Assembly (NCBI GenBank): GCA_003439945.1
Contig: QVRM01002173.1
Location: 180,001 to 244,000, forward strand
Source of the DNA: Dermanyssus gallinae
Lineage: Eukaryota > Arthropoda > Arachnida > Mesostigmata > Dermanyssidae
Direction: 5' to 3'
DNA length: 64,000 nucleotides
Part shown: positions 33,501-45,387 of the stretch, one piece after another
Numbering within the stretch: position 1 is the first letter of the stretch
Layout: each line of letters begins with the position of its first letter
Notes under the pieces: generated by a model
Seen by the model: the letters and a program-made list of their open reading frames with translations, nothing else
The model's database searches: none
Told to the model about the DNA's origin: nothing
Translations under genes and position numbers: made by a program

Positions 33501-34842
33501 ATTAACAATATTTCAAAAAGTAGATTTGCCACAAATTGCATGCACTTGTAAACACGTGTACACAAGATACATTGTGCATAGCCACCTTCACATGGCACGT
33601 TTGACCCAAATATTTTTACCGAAATAGCATTCAATGTCGTAGCTGATCCCTGCTTTTTTGCCAGGCGAGACGGTTGCTGACGTACTCAAATTGGATATAA
33701 AGACGATTATATTTCACACTCATTGCAAAATGAGCAATAATTACATCAAAACCCATATCTAACCAGGGCGCCTCTTTCCTAGAACTAGCTGACAATCAAA
33801 GCAACAGCCAACTAGCAACACATCATGACCGGCAGAATGTGCAATCGTGCTCAAAGCGGAACGAACCGTCACCACATCATGTTCATATCATGAAAATCCA
33901 ATGACACCAAGTCGCAGTTATTTCAAACGAGAAAGACAGGAGACGCGATAATTCCTTGCATACAACTCGAAGACCGCGACGTGCGATGCACGTAACCATA
34001 AGCACAAACAAGATGACCCGACTGAAAGCAGGAGGAGACACCAGTACATTAGTGAGCCAATGGACATGCTGCCACAAGATTTTTTGGAGAAACTCTAGAT
34101 ATCTCAACATGTCCGGCCCTCGGAGCATTGAAGACATGCGGAAATAAGCTACTGCATCTGACGTCGCTCAGACGTACAAACAAATGATGAGTTCTTTGCG
34201 TCTTGGTATTCACTCGTTTCGAAGGCTTGCGGCGCCCTGAAGGAAACGTCGTTTCCTGGTGAAGATTCTAGCCTGGGCGATGAATTAAGGTCCAGTCGAC
34301 CTTATTCGCTACAAGAGGATGTTCTGCGCTTAAAGAAACAACAAAGTCCAACGATTACCACTCAAGAACTCACAACGCTGCGCGGTAGACCAGCGACCTC
34401 AAGGGGTGAGTCATAGCCAAGCATATATGAATATGCTTCGTTATAGATCGGTGTGAGTAGAGCAGGCTAGGTCTGAATGTTAGAGGTATTCAATACCCAT
34501 GCGAGCAAGCTCACTACTGAGAATTAATACGAAAACCGTGTGCTACAATATTCTTAATATAAATTTGCTCTCGTTCCCATTAGTCTTGAACATAGTCCTT
34601 CCAACAGAGTGTAAGAAGATGAAGGTTCTGGTCCGAGGGCACAGGTAGCTTCTAGAGTAAATCCATTACAACGAGTTTACAAAACATTGACGTGACCAAA
34701 CGTGACCACAACTAGTATATGTAACTACCTGGCCTTGGCCTCCCAAAATGTGCTTCTTAATGGATCATGTTTATAGATACTTTGACTTGAAACTATAAAC
34801 GAGTCCAGTAGAGAGAGCCCAGTTCCCGGTGAACCTTGTGGC
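33501..34842. other. Non-coding spacer between gene modules A and B
   Basis: No supported gene. It is repeated, with many indels, at about 56.6-57.85 kb. The phrase CTGGTCCGAGGGCACAG near 34,629 also occurs upstream of module A (29,922 and 53,400) and of module B in unit 2 (57,652). It may be a shared distal promoter element. Confidence 0.5.
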
Positions 34843-34942
34843 GTGTATAATTAGTCTCGTCGAGCGCGAATGAACTCAAAGTTCACTCGCGGTCTCCGCT
34901 GAATTCGCCTTGTTTTACATAGCTCTTCAGGCCACCGCAGAA

Positions 34943-35095
34943 ATGCAGCTCCACTCTGCCAAAATGTGCGTGATTTTTACTTACAGGCTAGCGCTAACGC
35001 AGGCGGACAGGTTTCTAATACGCCTTTATTAACGGGGCCATACGCATTACAAGGCCTGTTCCGAGTGGCCATTATATACCTCGAAAAAAAGGAGA
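34943..35095 (+). pseudogene. Secreted-protein gene, module B, 5' fragment (unit 1)
   Basis: Begins ATGCAGCTCCACTCTGCC, homologous to the start of exon 1 at 31.2 kb, with the leader and TATA-like region conserved upstream (34,843-34,942). A frameshift follows about 23 codons in, after which GPYALQGLFRVAIIYL is readable in another frame. Homology stops at an A-run near 35,095, where the RT element begins. The homologous 3' flank resumes near 38,380, so the retroelement interrupts and has replaced the rest of the gene. Confidence 0.7.
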
Positions 35096-35099
35096 AAGA

Positions 35100-37922
35100 G
35101 ATAGAAATTTTAAATATGCATAAGCGAAATGAATGTGTATACTTCGGCGATGATAGGGAAGATTATCGTCGCTGAGGGCAGCGACTAAAGCAGAATGGCC
35201 GAATGTAAGACTGTAGAGTGGCATCATTGTTATAAGCGGCTATGTTTCGGATCTCTTACCGCTGGCCTGGGCGATCAGCTTAAAGACGCTCTGCTGTCTG
35301 CTGTCACTTCAAGTTTGACTGACTTGCGTGCGTCCGAAACTGATCCCACAATGACAGCGGCTCCCCCTGTTATAGCGGGCGACACTGCACTGAAGTATCT
35401 TCCGGCCTCACAATCATGTCACAACAAGACATCCGCAGGTGGGCCGTTTCCACTGTCAGCAGTCGCGCAAGCAACGGTCCGAATCTTCCTACGAGAGACG
35501 TACCCCACGCACGGTTCGTTGCAAGCACACCGACTCAGGCGTTAGTGCATGGCGTTATCCTCATGACGTCTAAAATCAAGAGCGCATCTAAGATGATTTC
35601 CTGTGTACACCGGGGTATTCGCGACAGCATGTCTCTGGAGCTTGCAACTCTGATCAATGAGGTCTGCTCAACGGCAAGCAGAGACTTCTATAAAAGACTA
35701 CTTCAATTCCCAACTGCAGTATTCTCTATACCATCCTAGAAGGAACGCGGCCGCACTCTCACATAGGTGATACGCGATAATCATAACCGATTCCGGGCGA
35801 GAAATAGTGATGAAACTTACCTATGTATATGCTTCAACATTACTTATTCGGAAAAAATGTTCGTCGCACAACAACCCTGCGATGGTTCGTATAGTGCAGG
35901 GGAAGCTCATTCTCGGCGATGTTTGCTCTGCAGCAAAGGCTTTTTATCCACCGACTCAGCAGCGTCGTTCTCTGCCGAAACGAGGCTGACGCTCCTGGAC
36001 AAACATCCGCCATGTCCACCTGATTTATCCTTTTCCCAGCGTTCCGCATCTGCCGGAGAGACCCATTGGCAGAGACGGCAAGGAGAACCGACTTCTTTTA
36101 GGCCTAATCAATTTTGCTATTAATGGTAAGTTGCCTGATTTCGTGTTACTTGTTTTCTAGGGCGCCTCGCTTATTGTCTTGCGCAGAAAAGGTGGTGACA
36201 GTAGACCCATTACCGTTGGCCTGACTTTGCGCCGCTTAGTCGGAAAAAACCTAATTAGGAAGAGCATGTCAGGCATCGTCGCGATGGTTTCTCCGCATCA
36301 GCTCGGCTGCGGAATAGGGGGAGGTGCGGAAGCGGCCGTCTATGCAATACGGGCATTCGTTGACCACAACAGGAGTGCTCCAGACAAGGTGCTTGTCTAG
36401 CTAGATTTCAAAAACGCCTTTAACACGCTTAGACGAGCCCACCTGCTTACGCCTGTGCTTACCTTCGTCGACTTTATCCGCTTGTGCCACCAGATGTACA
36501 GGCTTTCAAGCAAGTTAATTTGGCAGGAAGAATTATCGAGTATTCTCTCTAGTGTTCAACAGGGTGACCCCTGTGGCTCGCTTTATCTTGCATTGCTATT
36601 TATGAACTTTAAGTACGCCTTTCTTCCGAACTTCGACCTTGGTTTCTGGACGACGGCATTCTCGCCGGTGACAGCGGCGGTGCAGCAAGACATTGCCCAG
36701 GTGATAGAGTTCGAGGCGGTCTCAGGACTCAAGTTAAACAACGCCAAATGCGAAATTTTCTTTCCATTTCAAAGGGCCGCTCATCTCGACTTCATGCTTC
36801 AAATGGTGCACAATCTTCTACCAGCTGCCAGGTTGATTGCTGATCACGAACTCGAGCTTCTAGGAGCGCCAATTCTCGACGACTCTATTGGCGTATCTTC
36901 AACTTAAAAAGGGTCTGACCTTGTTCGCTGGTGCTCTTGACTGCGACTCTTGGACCTGCTTCGCTTGAGTTTGTCAACTCCGGGGCTGATGTACCTCTTA
37001 AGATGCTCACGAGCATATGCTGAACCGGACCTGCTTGAATCGTTCGACGAAACTTTGCGAAGTACCCTTCAGGGTATCCTAAACGTTCAGCTTCGGCAAA
37101 CCTCGTGGTTACAAGCTTGACTCCCAACGTCCGTAGGGGGAATGGGGATTCGCATAGCTTCGCAGATTGCCATTTCTGCCTGCCTCGGGTCTAGCAAAAG
37201 ACACCGAGACTTTGATGTCAGAGATCGCACCACCGAATGCCTACACAAGCTTTATCGCCCAATCGGAACAAGCCTGCCACTACTATGCAGAAAAGTGGGG
37301 TTCATTGCCTTAGCGCATTTCACAATCGGCCTTGAACTTGCAAGTAGCTAAGTCGATCCAAGATGTCGATCGGCTAATGACCCAGGCGAACAATGTTAAA
37401 GAGCAGGCGCGACTGAGAGTCGTGATCGATCCGATGAGCGGAAAATAGCTTCAGGCCATTCCCTCACCGTAGCTGGGAACGATGTCGGACAACACGACAC
37501 TCCGGTGAGCATGCTCTGGCTTGCAAGAGGAGCGCCGGTAGGTTCTCAAGGCATTCGGGCTTGATCGACGTAATACACCAAGCAATGCAGTCAGCCCACA
37601 TACCTGCAGTCAAAGAGCCGGTCGGTCTGTCAGCCAACAGCCAACTGCGTCCAAACGACCTGACTCTGGTTCCACGGAATGAAGGTCGTTGGCTTGTGTA
37701 CGACGTCACCGTGTCTTGCACGTTGGCCGCTTCGTGTGCTTGCCATACCAGCCGGGAGGTCGGAGCAGCCGCTGGCCTCGCTGAAGATCGCAAGTTGGCA
37801 AAATATCGTGAACTGAAGCAAAACTTCATCGGCTTCAGAATATCGGCTGAAATTCGACGCGAAAACGCTGCATCGATAATTGGTTCATTGCCTACGGGTA
37901 AGGTACTCCTCTTTTTGCCGTA
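35100..37922 (+). pseudogene. Non-LTR RT relic with C-terminal nuclease-like domain (unit 1)
   Basis: Broken frames together read as a non-LTR retrotransposon polyprotein. N-terminal region about 35,195-36,120. The RT region contains RPITVGLTLRRLVGK (near 36,205), QLGCGIGGGAEAAVYAIR (near 36,300), LDFKNAFNTLRR (motif A, near 36,405) and QQGDPCGSLYLALLF (motif B, near 36,560), then SGLKLNNAKCE. The YADD motif is not readable. A TAG at 36,398 sits immediately before motif A. The C-terminal part (37,561-37,922) reads HIPAVKEPVGL, LVPRNEGRWLVYDVTVSC and AAAGLAEDRKLAKY. This matches a widespread invertebrate LINE type whose C-terminus looks like a PD-(D/E)XK nuclease (N-D...Y-D-V-T-V). The clade is not settled. 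The unit 2 copy shares the same stop, so it died before the duplication. Confidence 0.75.
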
Positions 37923-37999
37923 GTCGAATCGAACCGGCGCTAATATTCTATGTGCAACTAAAGGACTTAAATGAATAAATTCTGTGATTATGGCGGCTA

Positions 38000-38297
38000 T
38001 GTAAGTTGAGAGAGACAGCTTAGCGACGGTTGCTGGTAGCGGCGCACCTAGCGGAGAAAGCGCTACGGCAACAGCAACAGTGGCGGGTTTGAATTTGGTG
38101 CCGTGAGATTTGACGACATTACGGTTAGTGAATAGCGACGTTGTTGAGATGCGGTCGAATAAGAATCGCAGTGTAGTGAAATAGGCCGGCGAGGCGGCGC
38201 TGTACCGACGTAGCAGAGAAGACGGACCAAATAAAAACTACAGCCGTGGTGGTCAATCTTCGTGTCTTCTTCCTAGCCACCAAGTGATGCCCTTACA
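38000..38297. mobile_element. LTR-like segment, 298 bp (unit 1)
   Basis: Begins TGTAAG and ends CTTACA, with an AATAAA near 38,232. No matching target duplication flanks it, so it may be a solo LTR in rearranged DNA or simply part of the 3' end of the RT relic. Identical limits occur at 61,143-61,440. Confidence 0.35.
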
Positions 38298-39184
38298 AAT
38301 ATTACGATGTATCCATATATAGTAGAATTTAGTGCTCAAAAATTAGGTGACTCGTCTGTGGCTTATAAGACCTAGAAAGGTCACTATTTAACCGATATTG
38401 TATTTCATTAGAAATGTCATTACGCCTGCGTAAAAATAAATGTTAGAATATTCTTAGCACGTTTGTTTTTATTGTGTCTTAAAGATCTAACGTGCAGTTT
38501 GAAAGAACTCTTCGGACATTAAACTGAAAGTACGTTGTGATATACATATATGTCTAATTTTTTTAAAACCTTTTTCTGTAAAGGAGGGTGACATACCTGA
38601 CACTTGCGGTACGCCTTCACCGTGCCACATGCAATCTGTCTCCCTGTCATCTCCAATAGTAACTCGCCTGGGTGTCATCACCTGGCGCAAGCGGGGCCAG
38701 GCGGCAGGGCATATCGTATTCTCGTAATAGCGGATCTCTACTATTGCGGTACCATGGTCTATTCGAGGTCTGGGACTAGAACGTGGGCCACGCTCACGAC
38801 GTAGGGGGGCTTGCTCCCCGGCCTGCTAGATAAACTGGCTTCTGGAGTCACCCAGCAGGTTATTCTGCTGCCTTGGGTAATAATATATCTCTCACAGAAT
38901 ATATACATGATTGTTCATGTTAATAATTATCATCATTTTGGTTGTCCTGCCGTTCCACCGAAAGATAAAGTGCGGAGATCTTTGCTGTCGTGAGAGACAA
39001 CCAACCGAATTATACACAGCACATTCCTGCGAGGAGAACAAAATACGCTGAGTACTTTATTTTTATTTTTTCATTAGAGTTTATTGTTACAGTAATTACA
39101 ATTGTGGGTTTCATCTCAGAAACCCAGAGCACGTCACATTTGACTGCCTGTCAGCCCTACTCAGGGCAGCTATATATCATTCAT

Positions 39185-42100
39185 TTAGACAATTAATTCA
39201 GCATTTCTATCAAATTGTAAGAGTTCCTCTATATATTGGTCTTTCACACGAATAGTAAGTTGGCTTGCATCGACTTGATCAGCAGCTACAGCGTTCTCCC
39301 ATACTTTCCGCTCAGTATCGTATTTTTTACATTTATCTAGGACATGCAATATATCATCGTGTACCAAACATACATCACATAGCGGGCTTTGCGCAACTTT
39401 AATGTGGAACCTGGTGCTCTGCGTCATCCCTTTAGCGCAACGTAGCCTGTGAATAGTAACCGCTTCCCTTCTGGAACAGGGCATCATCAAGCTTTTTCGC
39501 CGTGGTGCAATCTGCATCGTGTCCCTTTTAGTTGTAATTCCCTGCCTCCTCCAAGTCTCATAGTGCTTATCTAGGGCTTCCTTCCTAGCCTTTAACACAG
39601 TTTTACCAGGGGATATTGCTACTTCTCTTTTGTTTGCAAGCAGACCTTGTTTCGCGAGTGCATCAGCCATCTCGTTTCCGTAAATGCCTACATGGGAGGG
39701 TGCCCACTGTAGCTCCACAGGTTGGCCTAGATAACTTATCACCTTGATGATGGATTCCACTAGAGATGAGGCGGGTCCTGACGGATCTGCAGCCCGAATG
39801 CTCGAGATGGCGGCACGCGAGTCACTGACAATCACAACCCTTTTATTTGATGGCTCCTTCAGTTCCTGCAGCAATGCTTCAGATATTGCTACCAGCTCGG
39901 CCGAAGTTGAACTGCTGCAATTGACGATATGCTTGCTGATCTCTATGTTGTCGTTGATTCGGAAAACACCTGCTCCTCCCGCAGATCCATCCACCGATCC
40001 GTCCGTAAAGTATATCTGTGCGCTATCCACTGATATGTTGCCCAAATGGACCTCACTCGCAGCTCGTAGTTCACTCTCGTGGTGGCTCTTTTTCGATGAT
40101 ATACCTTCTATTGATAGCCGAGTCGACAAGTCTTTGACTGTCGATACGTCAAATACATGAGACCCCGGTACCAGCAGAGGTTCTCGAAACGAGTCTGAGT
40201 CCCGTAGTAGCCTGGAGGCCATGGTATTCACCCTTTTCTCAAATATACTTAAGATGAGACTGTGCCTGCTGCGGCACAGTCTCAGAAGGTGACATTCTAG
40301 GATGAATTGTCTATTTAATTCCGCGGGCATAATACCGCACTCTGACAACACAGCTCTAGTACATGTCATAGAGAGAAGTCCTAATGCTATTCTACCACAC
40401 TGAGGCAACAGCAGAGTCTACAACCCCATAGTCCTTTTTTGTTAATCGAGACATTGCGCCAAGGGAATAGTTAATCTTTGATCCTAACAGTGCGACTGCT
40501 AGTTTCATCGCCGTATCTGGTTTGATTCCCCAAGAAGTTCCACAAGCGTTTTTTAGCATATTCGCCACTTGCTCGCCCTTTTCCTTGATGATGTCGAGTT
40601 CTCTGTTCCATTTGCAGTTTTCTTGAAATGTCACTCCCAGAAATCTCACCTGGCTCACTTGCTCAATCTGTCGATTGTCCAATCTCAGCAGAAGCTTCTG
40701 CCCTCTTTTCACATTGAATACCATGCTCTTGGTTTTACAAGGCTCAATGGAGAGTCCCAGAGCTCCTAAGGACGATACGATTTTTCTTAAGGTCAGTTGC
40801 AGTTCCATCATTGCGATTGGATTAATCGTACGACCCTTGAGGCGAATCCAAAGTGCACCATCGTCAGAGTATTGAGACAACTTAAAATGCTCCGGTATGA
40901 CATCAGCCAGCCCAGCTAGTGTCATGACAAACAGTACTGGAGAAAGTAATCCTCCCTGAGGAAGGCCGACATTACCCAGAGTCTTTACCTCCGTGTGTGT
41001 TCCCTTGCACCGGATTGACATGCTACGATCTTTCAGGAATGTCACAATCAATTTGAAGATAGCGCTACTAGGTTTCAATCCTGCTTTTATCAAATTAGTG
41101 ACAACGGCAGTGTGATCAAGGTTGTTATAGGCTCCTTCGACGTCGAAGAACACGGCCATGACATGATCCCCTCTGGCGACTGCTTCTTCGATATCAGTAG
41201 CTAGATCCAGAATATTATCTTGGGCCGATCGTAATGGCCTATAGGCAGACATATTATCCGTTAATGTTCCTTTATTCTGTAATATCGTAAGCAAGCGGCG
41301 GATAATCATGCGTTCCAAAAGCTTTCCGACATGGGACGTTTTGACTATCACCCTATATGAGCCTAATTGTGATCGCGGTCTACCTTGTTTCAGAATTGGA
41401 ACCCCTTCCCCAGTTTTCCACTCAGTTGGAAATTCTCCTCTTTTGAGGATAGCATTAAGATCACGAAGAAGAAGGTCTCTCCCGGTATTGTTCAGTGACC
41501 TCAGTTGCTTGTTGCTGATGCCATCGGGGCCCAGGGCACTTCTTGCGTTGGCAGTGGCCAATGCCAGATTTAGCTCCCACCTTGTGAAATCGCAATCAGT
41601 ATCAGTAGCGTTTTCATCGCATGCGCGCTGTGCTGGCGGTTCAGTGACAGTACCTGGAGTTTCTCCTGTGTCGGGCGTGGCCGCTGTTTTTATTGCCCCG
41701 TCAAGCATATCATTGAGTATAGTTTGCAATGACCTTCCCGTTGATCGACAGACTGCAAACAGCGGACATTTTGGTTGGGTTTCGGCCGTTGACTTAATCC
41801 AACTCCATGCCTCTCCCAACCCTGTGTTGACGCCTAGCTGTTTGATGAACTTCTCTTCAAGTCTTTTCCGCAAGTCAGCAGAGTATGAATTTATCTCTTT
41901 CATCACTGATGCCAACATCGAGTAATCGGACAGCCAGCCATGTTTCTTGAATCTCCTCTTTAGACGCTTTACCTCCTTCAGTAGGCCAGCAAGTTTGATG
42001 TTCGGTGGGGGTAGATATGGTGGAACCCTGACTCGCTTGGTTGCCATCTTGTGGAATTCTCTGATGGCAGTACTAACTTCGTTTCCGGCAGATAGGCGTT

Positions 42101-42606
42101 CTCTAACATATTCTTTATATCTCCTCCAGTCAGTGATGCAAGTCCATCTCCACTTTTTGCCATTATCTGCTTTCAAGTACAGGTAGCACCGAGCATGATC
42201 TGAGAAGGTGGCGCTGTCTTCAATTTCCATAGTGAAGTCATTTGTTAACTCATTGCTCACTGCGACGACATCAAGATCAGACTCTACAAAACCAGAGCTG
42301 TACTGTCGCATAAACGTTGGGCTGCCATCATTCATAATGGTGTAGTTTTTGGTTTCAAGGTTGTTAAACCGATCTTCCCCGCGTTTGGTTACATTTGCAC
42401 TGCCCCATGCAGGGTGCTTTGCATTGAAGTCGCCTGCCAAGATGAATGGCGCATGCTGGCATGTTGATGGTGATGTCGTGCAGTTTGACAGATATCTCGC
42501 ACATGCGAGCCCCGTCTACCGATTGGAGCAACAGTTTACACTGCTCTACATTCGAGAATTGAAGCCAGTGAGGGTGTGCCGGTTGATTGACAATCTGTGT
42601 CAACAT
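39185..42606 (-). pseudogene. I-clade LINE ORF2: endonuclease remnant, RT, RNase H
   Basis: ORF2 copies the element into target DNA by target-primed reverse transcription. Only the second half of the AP endonuclease remains: 42,606-42,450 in one frame, then a shift, then GDFNA at residues 3-7 and SDH at 80-82 of the long frame (42,440-40,392, 682 codons). RT motifs in that frame: GPDGIS (304-309), FFDVEGAY (431-438), GLPQGG (492-497) and YSDD (524-527). One extra G near 40,402 shifts the frame. The next frame (40,408-39,185) holds RNase H with all four acidic residues, Asp136 (TDGS), Glu171, Asp196 (VSDS) and Asp249 (MADAL), then a C-terminal CDVCLVHDDILHVLDKC knuckle. Unit 3 lacks the extra G but has other lesions. 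RT and RNase H look catalytically complete, but the truncated endonuclease and the frameshift make this copy inactive. Confidence 0.9.
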
Positions 42607-42752
42607 ACGTCACAAAACCATAGATTCCGAAATTTTTAGGAAAACTGCCTTCGTTTAAACATATTAATTTAATGCCACTCGTGCACATTTCTCTTATAAC
42701 TGGAACATTCTTTTTGTGACTTCAGCCACAATTCCAGTGTATTAGACATGGT

Positions 42753-44329
42753 CTAGACATTGTGGTTTTGTTTGGAAAGGAACTGGAGGAGACCTTCAAT
42801 TTTGTCTCCCCCTTCCAGTAATTCTACTAGACGAGCCACATCTGGATGTTCATCTAACCAGGGTTTTACGAAGAATTTTATGCCAGACCAGAAGGTCCGT
42901 AGTGTTGTCACACCAAGACTAATTTCTTCAGACGAGGGAGGTGTCTGTTTTGAAGTTGCGGGTGACACAATATTTGTCCGTGATTGGTTCTTCTTCCTGG
43001 GCGCTGGAACAGGTGGCATATTGCAGACTACTCGCTCTTCCCCTTCTGGAAGTACTTGTACCAACTGTCTTTTTACTACACTCGCCCAGGTTGGTGTACC
43101 GGAAGTTTGGTCATTGCTAGGCGGAGGGCGTACCTCGATAATTTTCATTGGCATTGCCATCTGCCGCCCAATAGCTTGAGCGTGTCGTGTTTGCTGGACT
43201 TTGCTCCACACTTGAAAGACAGAATACTGGGAACTTCCTGATGGGTGGTCCATGTGGCAGTTCACACAACGAGGTTTATTATTTGTGCACTCTGCTATTA
43301 AATTACCTGTTTTACCACAGCGCTTGCATAGCTTTCCAGTTTTACTAGTGCATGTGGCCGCCTTATGATCATATTTGAGACATATTAGGCATTGCATTGT
43401 CGACCACTTTTTTATCATAGCGTTGTATTGAACTCTTTGCACCTCTGCCACACCTTGATCATGAAGTACACCCGCCACTTCGTCGTCACTTATTTGTGGA
43501 TGTACGTCCGATACTCTGCTCCAAATGTTTCCGCTATCCTTCAAACAAGGCTTTACCGGTGTCCCTCCGAGTGTTTTTAGCAGCTTGATAGTTTCAAAAT
43601 CATTAACAGTCTTTACCCATATTTCGACTCTTTTGCGTATGTTAATACGGGCAGTACCCGTGGGTGCGTGCTCCCTGACGTCTTGATATATTGGCAGAAA
43701 TAGTTTGCCTTCAAAACCGCCTGCAAGTTCAGCGCCACAAGCGTCAACAGCCATAAACTCAGCACAATGCTCACCGGCTCGCCTGATGACCGGCTTATTG
43801 GCTTTTCGTTGATTATGTGTCTCAATCATGCGTTGACTCTGTTGACGGCAGCTTTCTCCGCACGCAGTTTGAAGATTTCCTCTTCGGTTGGCACACGTGT
43901 CATCCCGACGTCGTCAGTATCCACATCTTCACCTCTATCCGCGTCCATAAAAGCGTCATCTTGCACGTTGTGCACGTTTGTGCATGCTAAATGCATTGTG
44001 GCGCCCTCACTCGCTCTGTTATGCATGTTACAACTCTCTTCCAATATGGCATCATCCTGTACGCCGCCTGCGCTTGTAGTACCCTTAGCTAGCGTCGCTG
44101 TTGTGGAAAAACTTAAACTGATTCCCTTGTTGAGGTCTACGGTCTTGAACTCTTGTGAATACCTGGTGCCAGATGTTGACCCAGGCGGTGTTTCGTGGGG
44201 AGACTCTTGCTTATCCATCTTCTTGGATAGCGGCTGGTCAGTCGGCGATTGGAACTCGTCCGACGACAAAGTGGAGGAATGCCTCCTATTTCGTTTCTTT
44301 GGATTTCCCGTTGGACTTGTTAACGCCAC
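42753..44329 (-). pseudogene. I-clade LINE ORF1 (gag-like), split in two frames
   Basis: ORF1 proteins of this group bind the element RNA. The first frame (44,329-43,826, 167 codons) is Ser/Thr-rich, with a basic start (PKKRNRRH) and an acidic helix-forming end. The second (43,829-42,753, 358 codons) overlaps it by four bases, ATGA, in the -1 frame. It contains the gag core and three zinc knuckles: CLICLKYDHKAATC, CKRCGKTGNLIAEC (His replaced by Asn) and CVNCHMDH. The simplest reading is a one-ORF gag broken by an indel. Translational coupling at ATGA is the alternative. Confidence 0.85.
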
Positions 44330-44484
44330 TGTGACGTAACTAGACGACCAAGGTAAGATAGAATTCTACTGGTTGCTCTCCTGATAGAATGTACTAGGTA
44401 AATTGACTCCCGAACGGGAGCGCTCTCTACTTATGACTGTACTCACCGATAGCAGACGATGTAAAAAAAAAAAAGGACGCTACA

Positions 44485-44750
44485 GTTCTCGTGAGTATGT
44501 CCTTGTGACTCCACACGGTAGCATACGATGTGATGTATCCCGTGTATGATGTATATTTGTATGCACGTTCCGATTTGCGCAGGCCACTCTTGTCCACAAC
44601 CGAGTAGACTCGACATTGAAGTACGCCTATTGTTCTTGCTTCCGTCGCTGCCTCCCTCCGTCTTTGCGTCGCCGCTCTTTTAAAAATGCTTAGGTAACTT
44701 CATCATAGACATACGCAGCCTAAGCCAGAGCGTTTCCACTATTGGTGTAC
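44485..44750. repeat. Block A, unit 2 copy
   Basis: Starts right after the I-clade LINE and matches 20,746-21,028. It is joined directly to block B. Confidence 0.85.
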
Positions 44751-44756
44751 AGAATA

Positions 44757-45302
44757 GTTCCTATCAATTTCTCAATCAAAATATCGAGCAAAAGTCACCT
44801 GACGGCTTCCATGAAATTGTTTGATTACAGGGGACCAAGGTGATACCAATTCCAACGAATATGGAACGATTAAAAGCCCCTTTCTGAGTTTATTTTTCAC
44901 AATATCAAACTTTCATCTCTCAAATATGTTTAATCTATGGGAAATATGCCCATTTAAAACAGCCCACTAGATCAATCAATGTACCGGGAACGAATATTCA
45001 AGGGTCAAGCTTGTAACAATAGTAACTTTAAAGATTCCTATTTACTAGTAACTATATAGATATCTCAATCTAATGTGGGAACGAAACAAAATTTAGATAT
45101 GATAGGCTTGTAGTGAGCATTTGAGCAAGCTATTGAGTTAAGTTCTTTTTAGGTGCAGCTGGCAAACATGTTTCTTTAGTATGTGGCCTTTCATGTGGAT
45201 TACTTAATATAAATGATGGGTAGTAATTATTCATTCAACATACCTGCGTTGCCAGCGTTGGATTGGGAAGCTCATTACTCAGTCAACCTAGCACATACAT
45301 CT
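44757..45302. repeat. Block B, unit 2 copy
   Basis: Matches 25,200-25,860 without the TA expansions and without the mariner. Confidence 0.85.
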
Positions 45303-45315
45303 ATATATATATATA

Positions 45316-45383
45316 TTCTCGTGAAACGTGCTGCCTCTTAGCTGAGACCAATGGTCTTCGATACAGCTTTCCAGGTCGATAAT
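45316..45383 (-). pseudogene. Inverted secreted-protein gene copy, C-terminal part before LINE
   Basis: Matches 27,524-27,595 (exon 2 of the inverted copy). The match stops at TCGATAAT, where the R1-like LINE is inserted, and resumes at 49,440. Confidence 0.8.
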
Positions 45384-45387
45384 TTAG

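Larger units (their letters stand above)
20170..38888. repeat. Tandem macro-unit 1 (about 18.7 kb)
   Basis: First copy of a large direct repeat. Collinear landmarks recur in units 2 and 3: the start block (20,187-20,285 with 20,708-20,745; 38,905-39,055; 62,047-62,199), block A (20,746 and 44,485), block B (25,200 and 44,757), the inverted gene copy, the palindromic element (29,671 and 51,866), two direct gene modules, and the RT relic (35.1 and 58.2 kb). Unit 1 lacks the I-clade LINE found in units 2 and 3. It alone retains 21,029-25,199 and 27,687-29,270, and it has its own mariner at 25.9 kb. Confidence 0.8.
39056..44474 (-). mobile_element. I-clade LINE, nearly full length (unit 2)
   Basis: About 5.4 kb on the minus strand: 5' leader 44,474-44,330, ORF1 44,329-42,753, ORF2 about 42,606-39,185, 3' UTR, and an A-rich tail (T-rich 39,056-39,078 on the plus strand). 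The flanks ACGCTGAGTAC (left) and ACGCTAC (right) look like a decayed target duplication. The empty site is seen in unit 1, where the same flanks are joined at about 20,735-20,750. Unit 3 has the same insertion. RNase H after RT is the hallmark of the I group. Confidence 0.9.

Noticed and set aside
41308..41925. 205-codon plus-strand frame
   Set aside because: Antisense shadow of the I-clade LINE RT.
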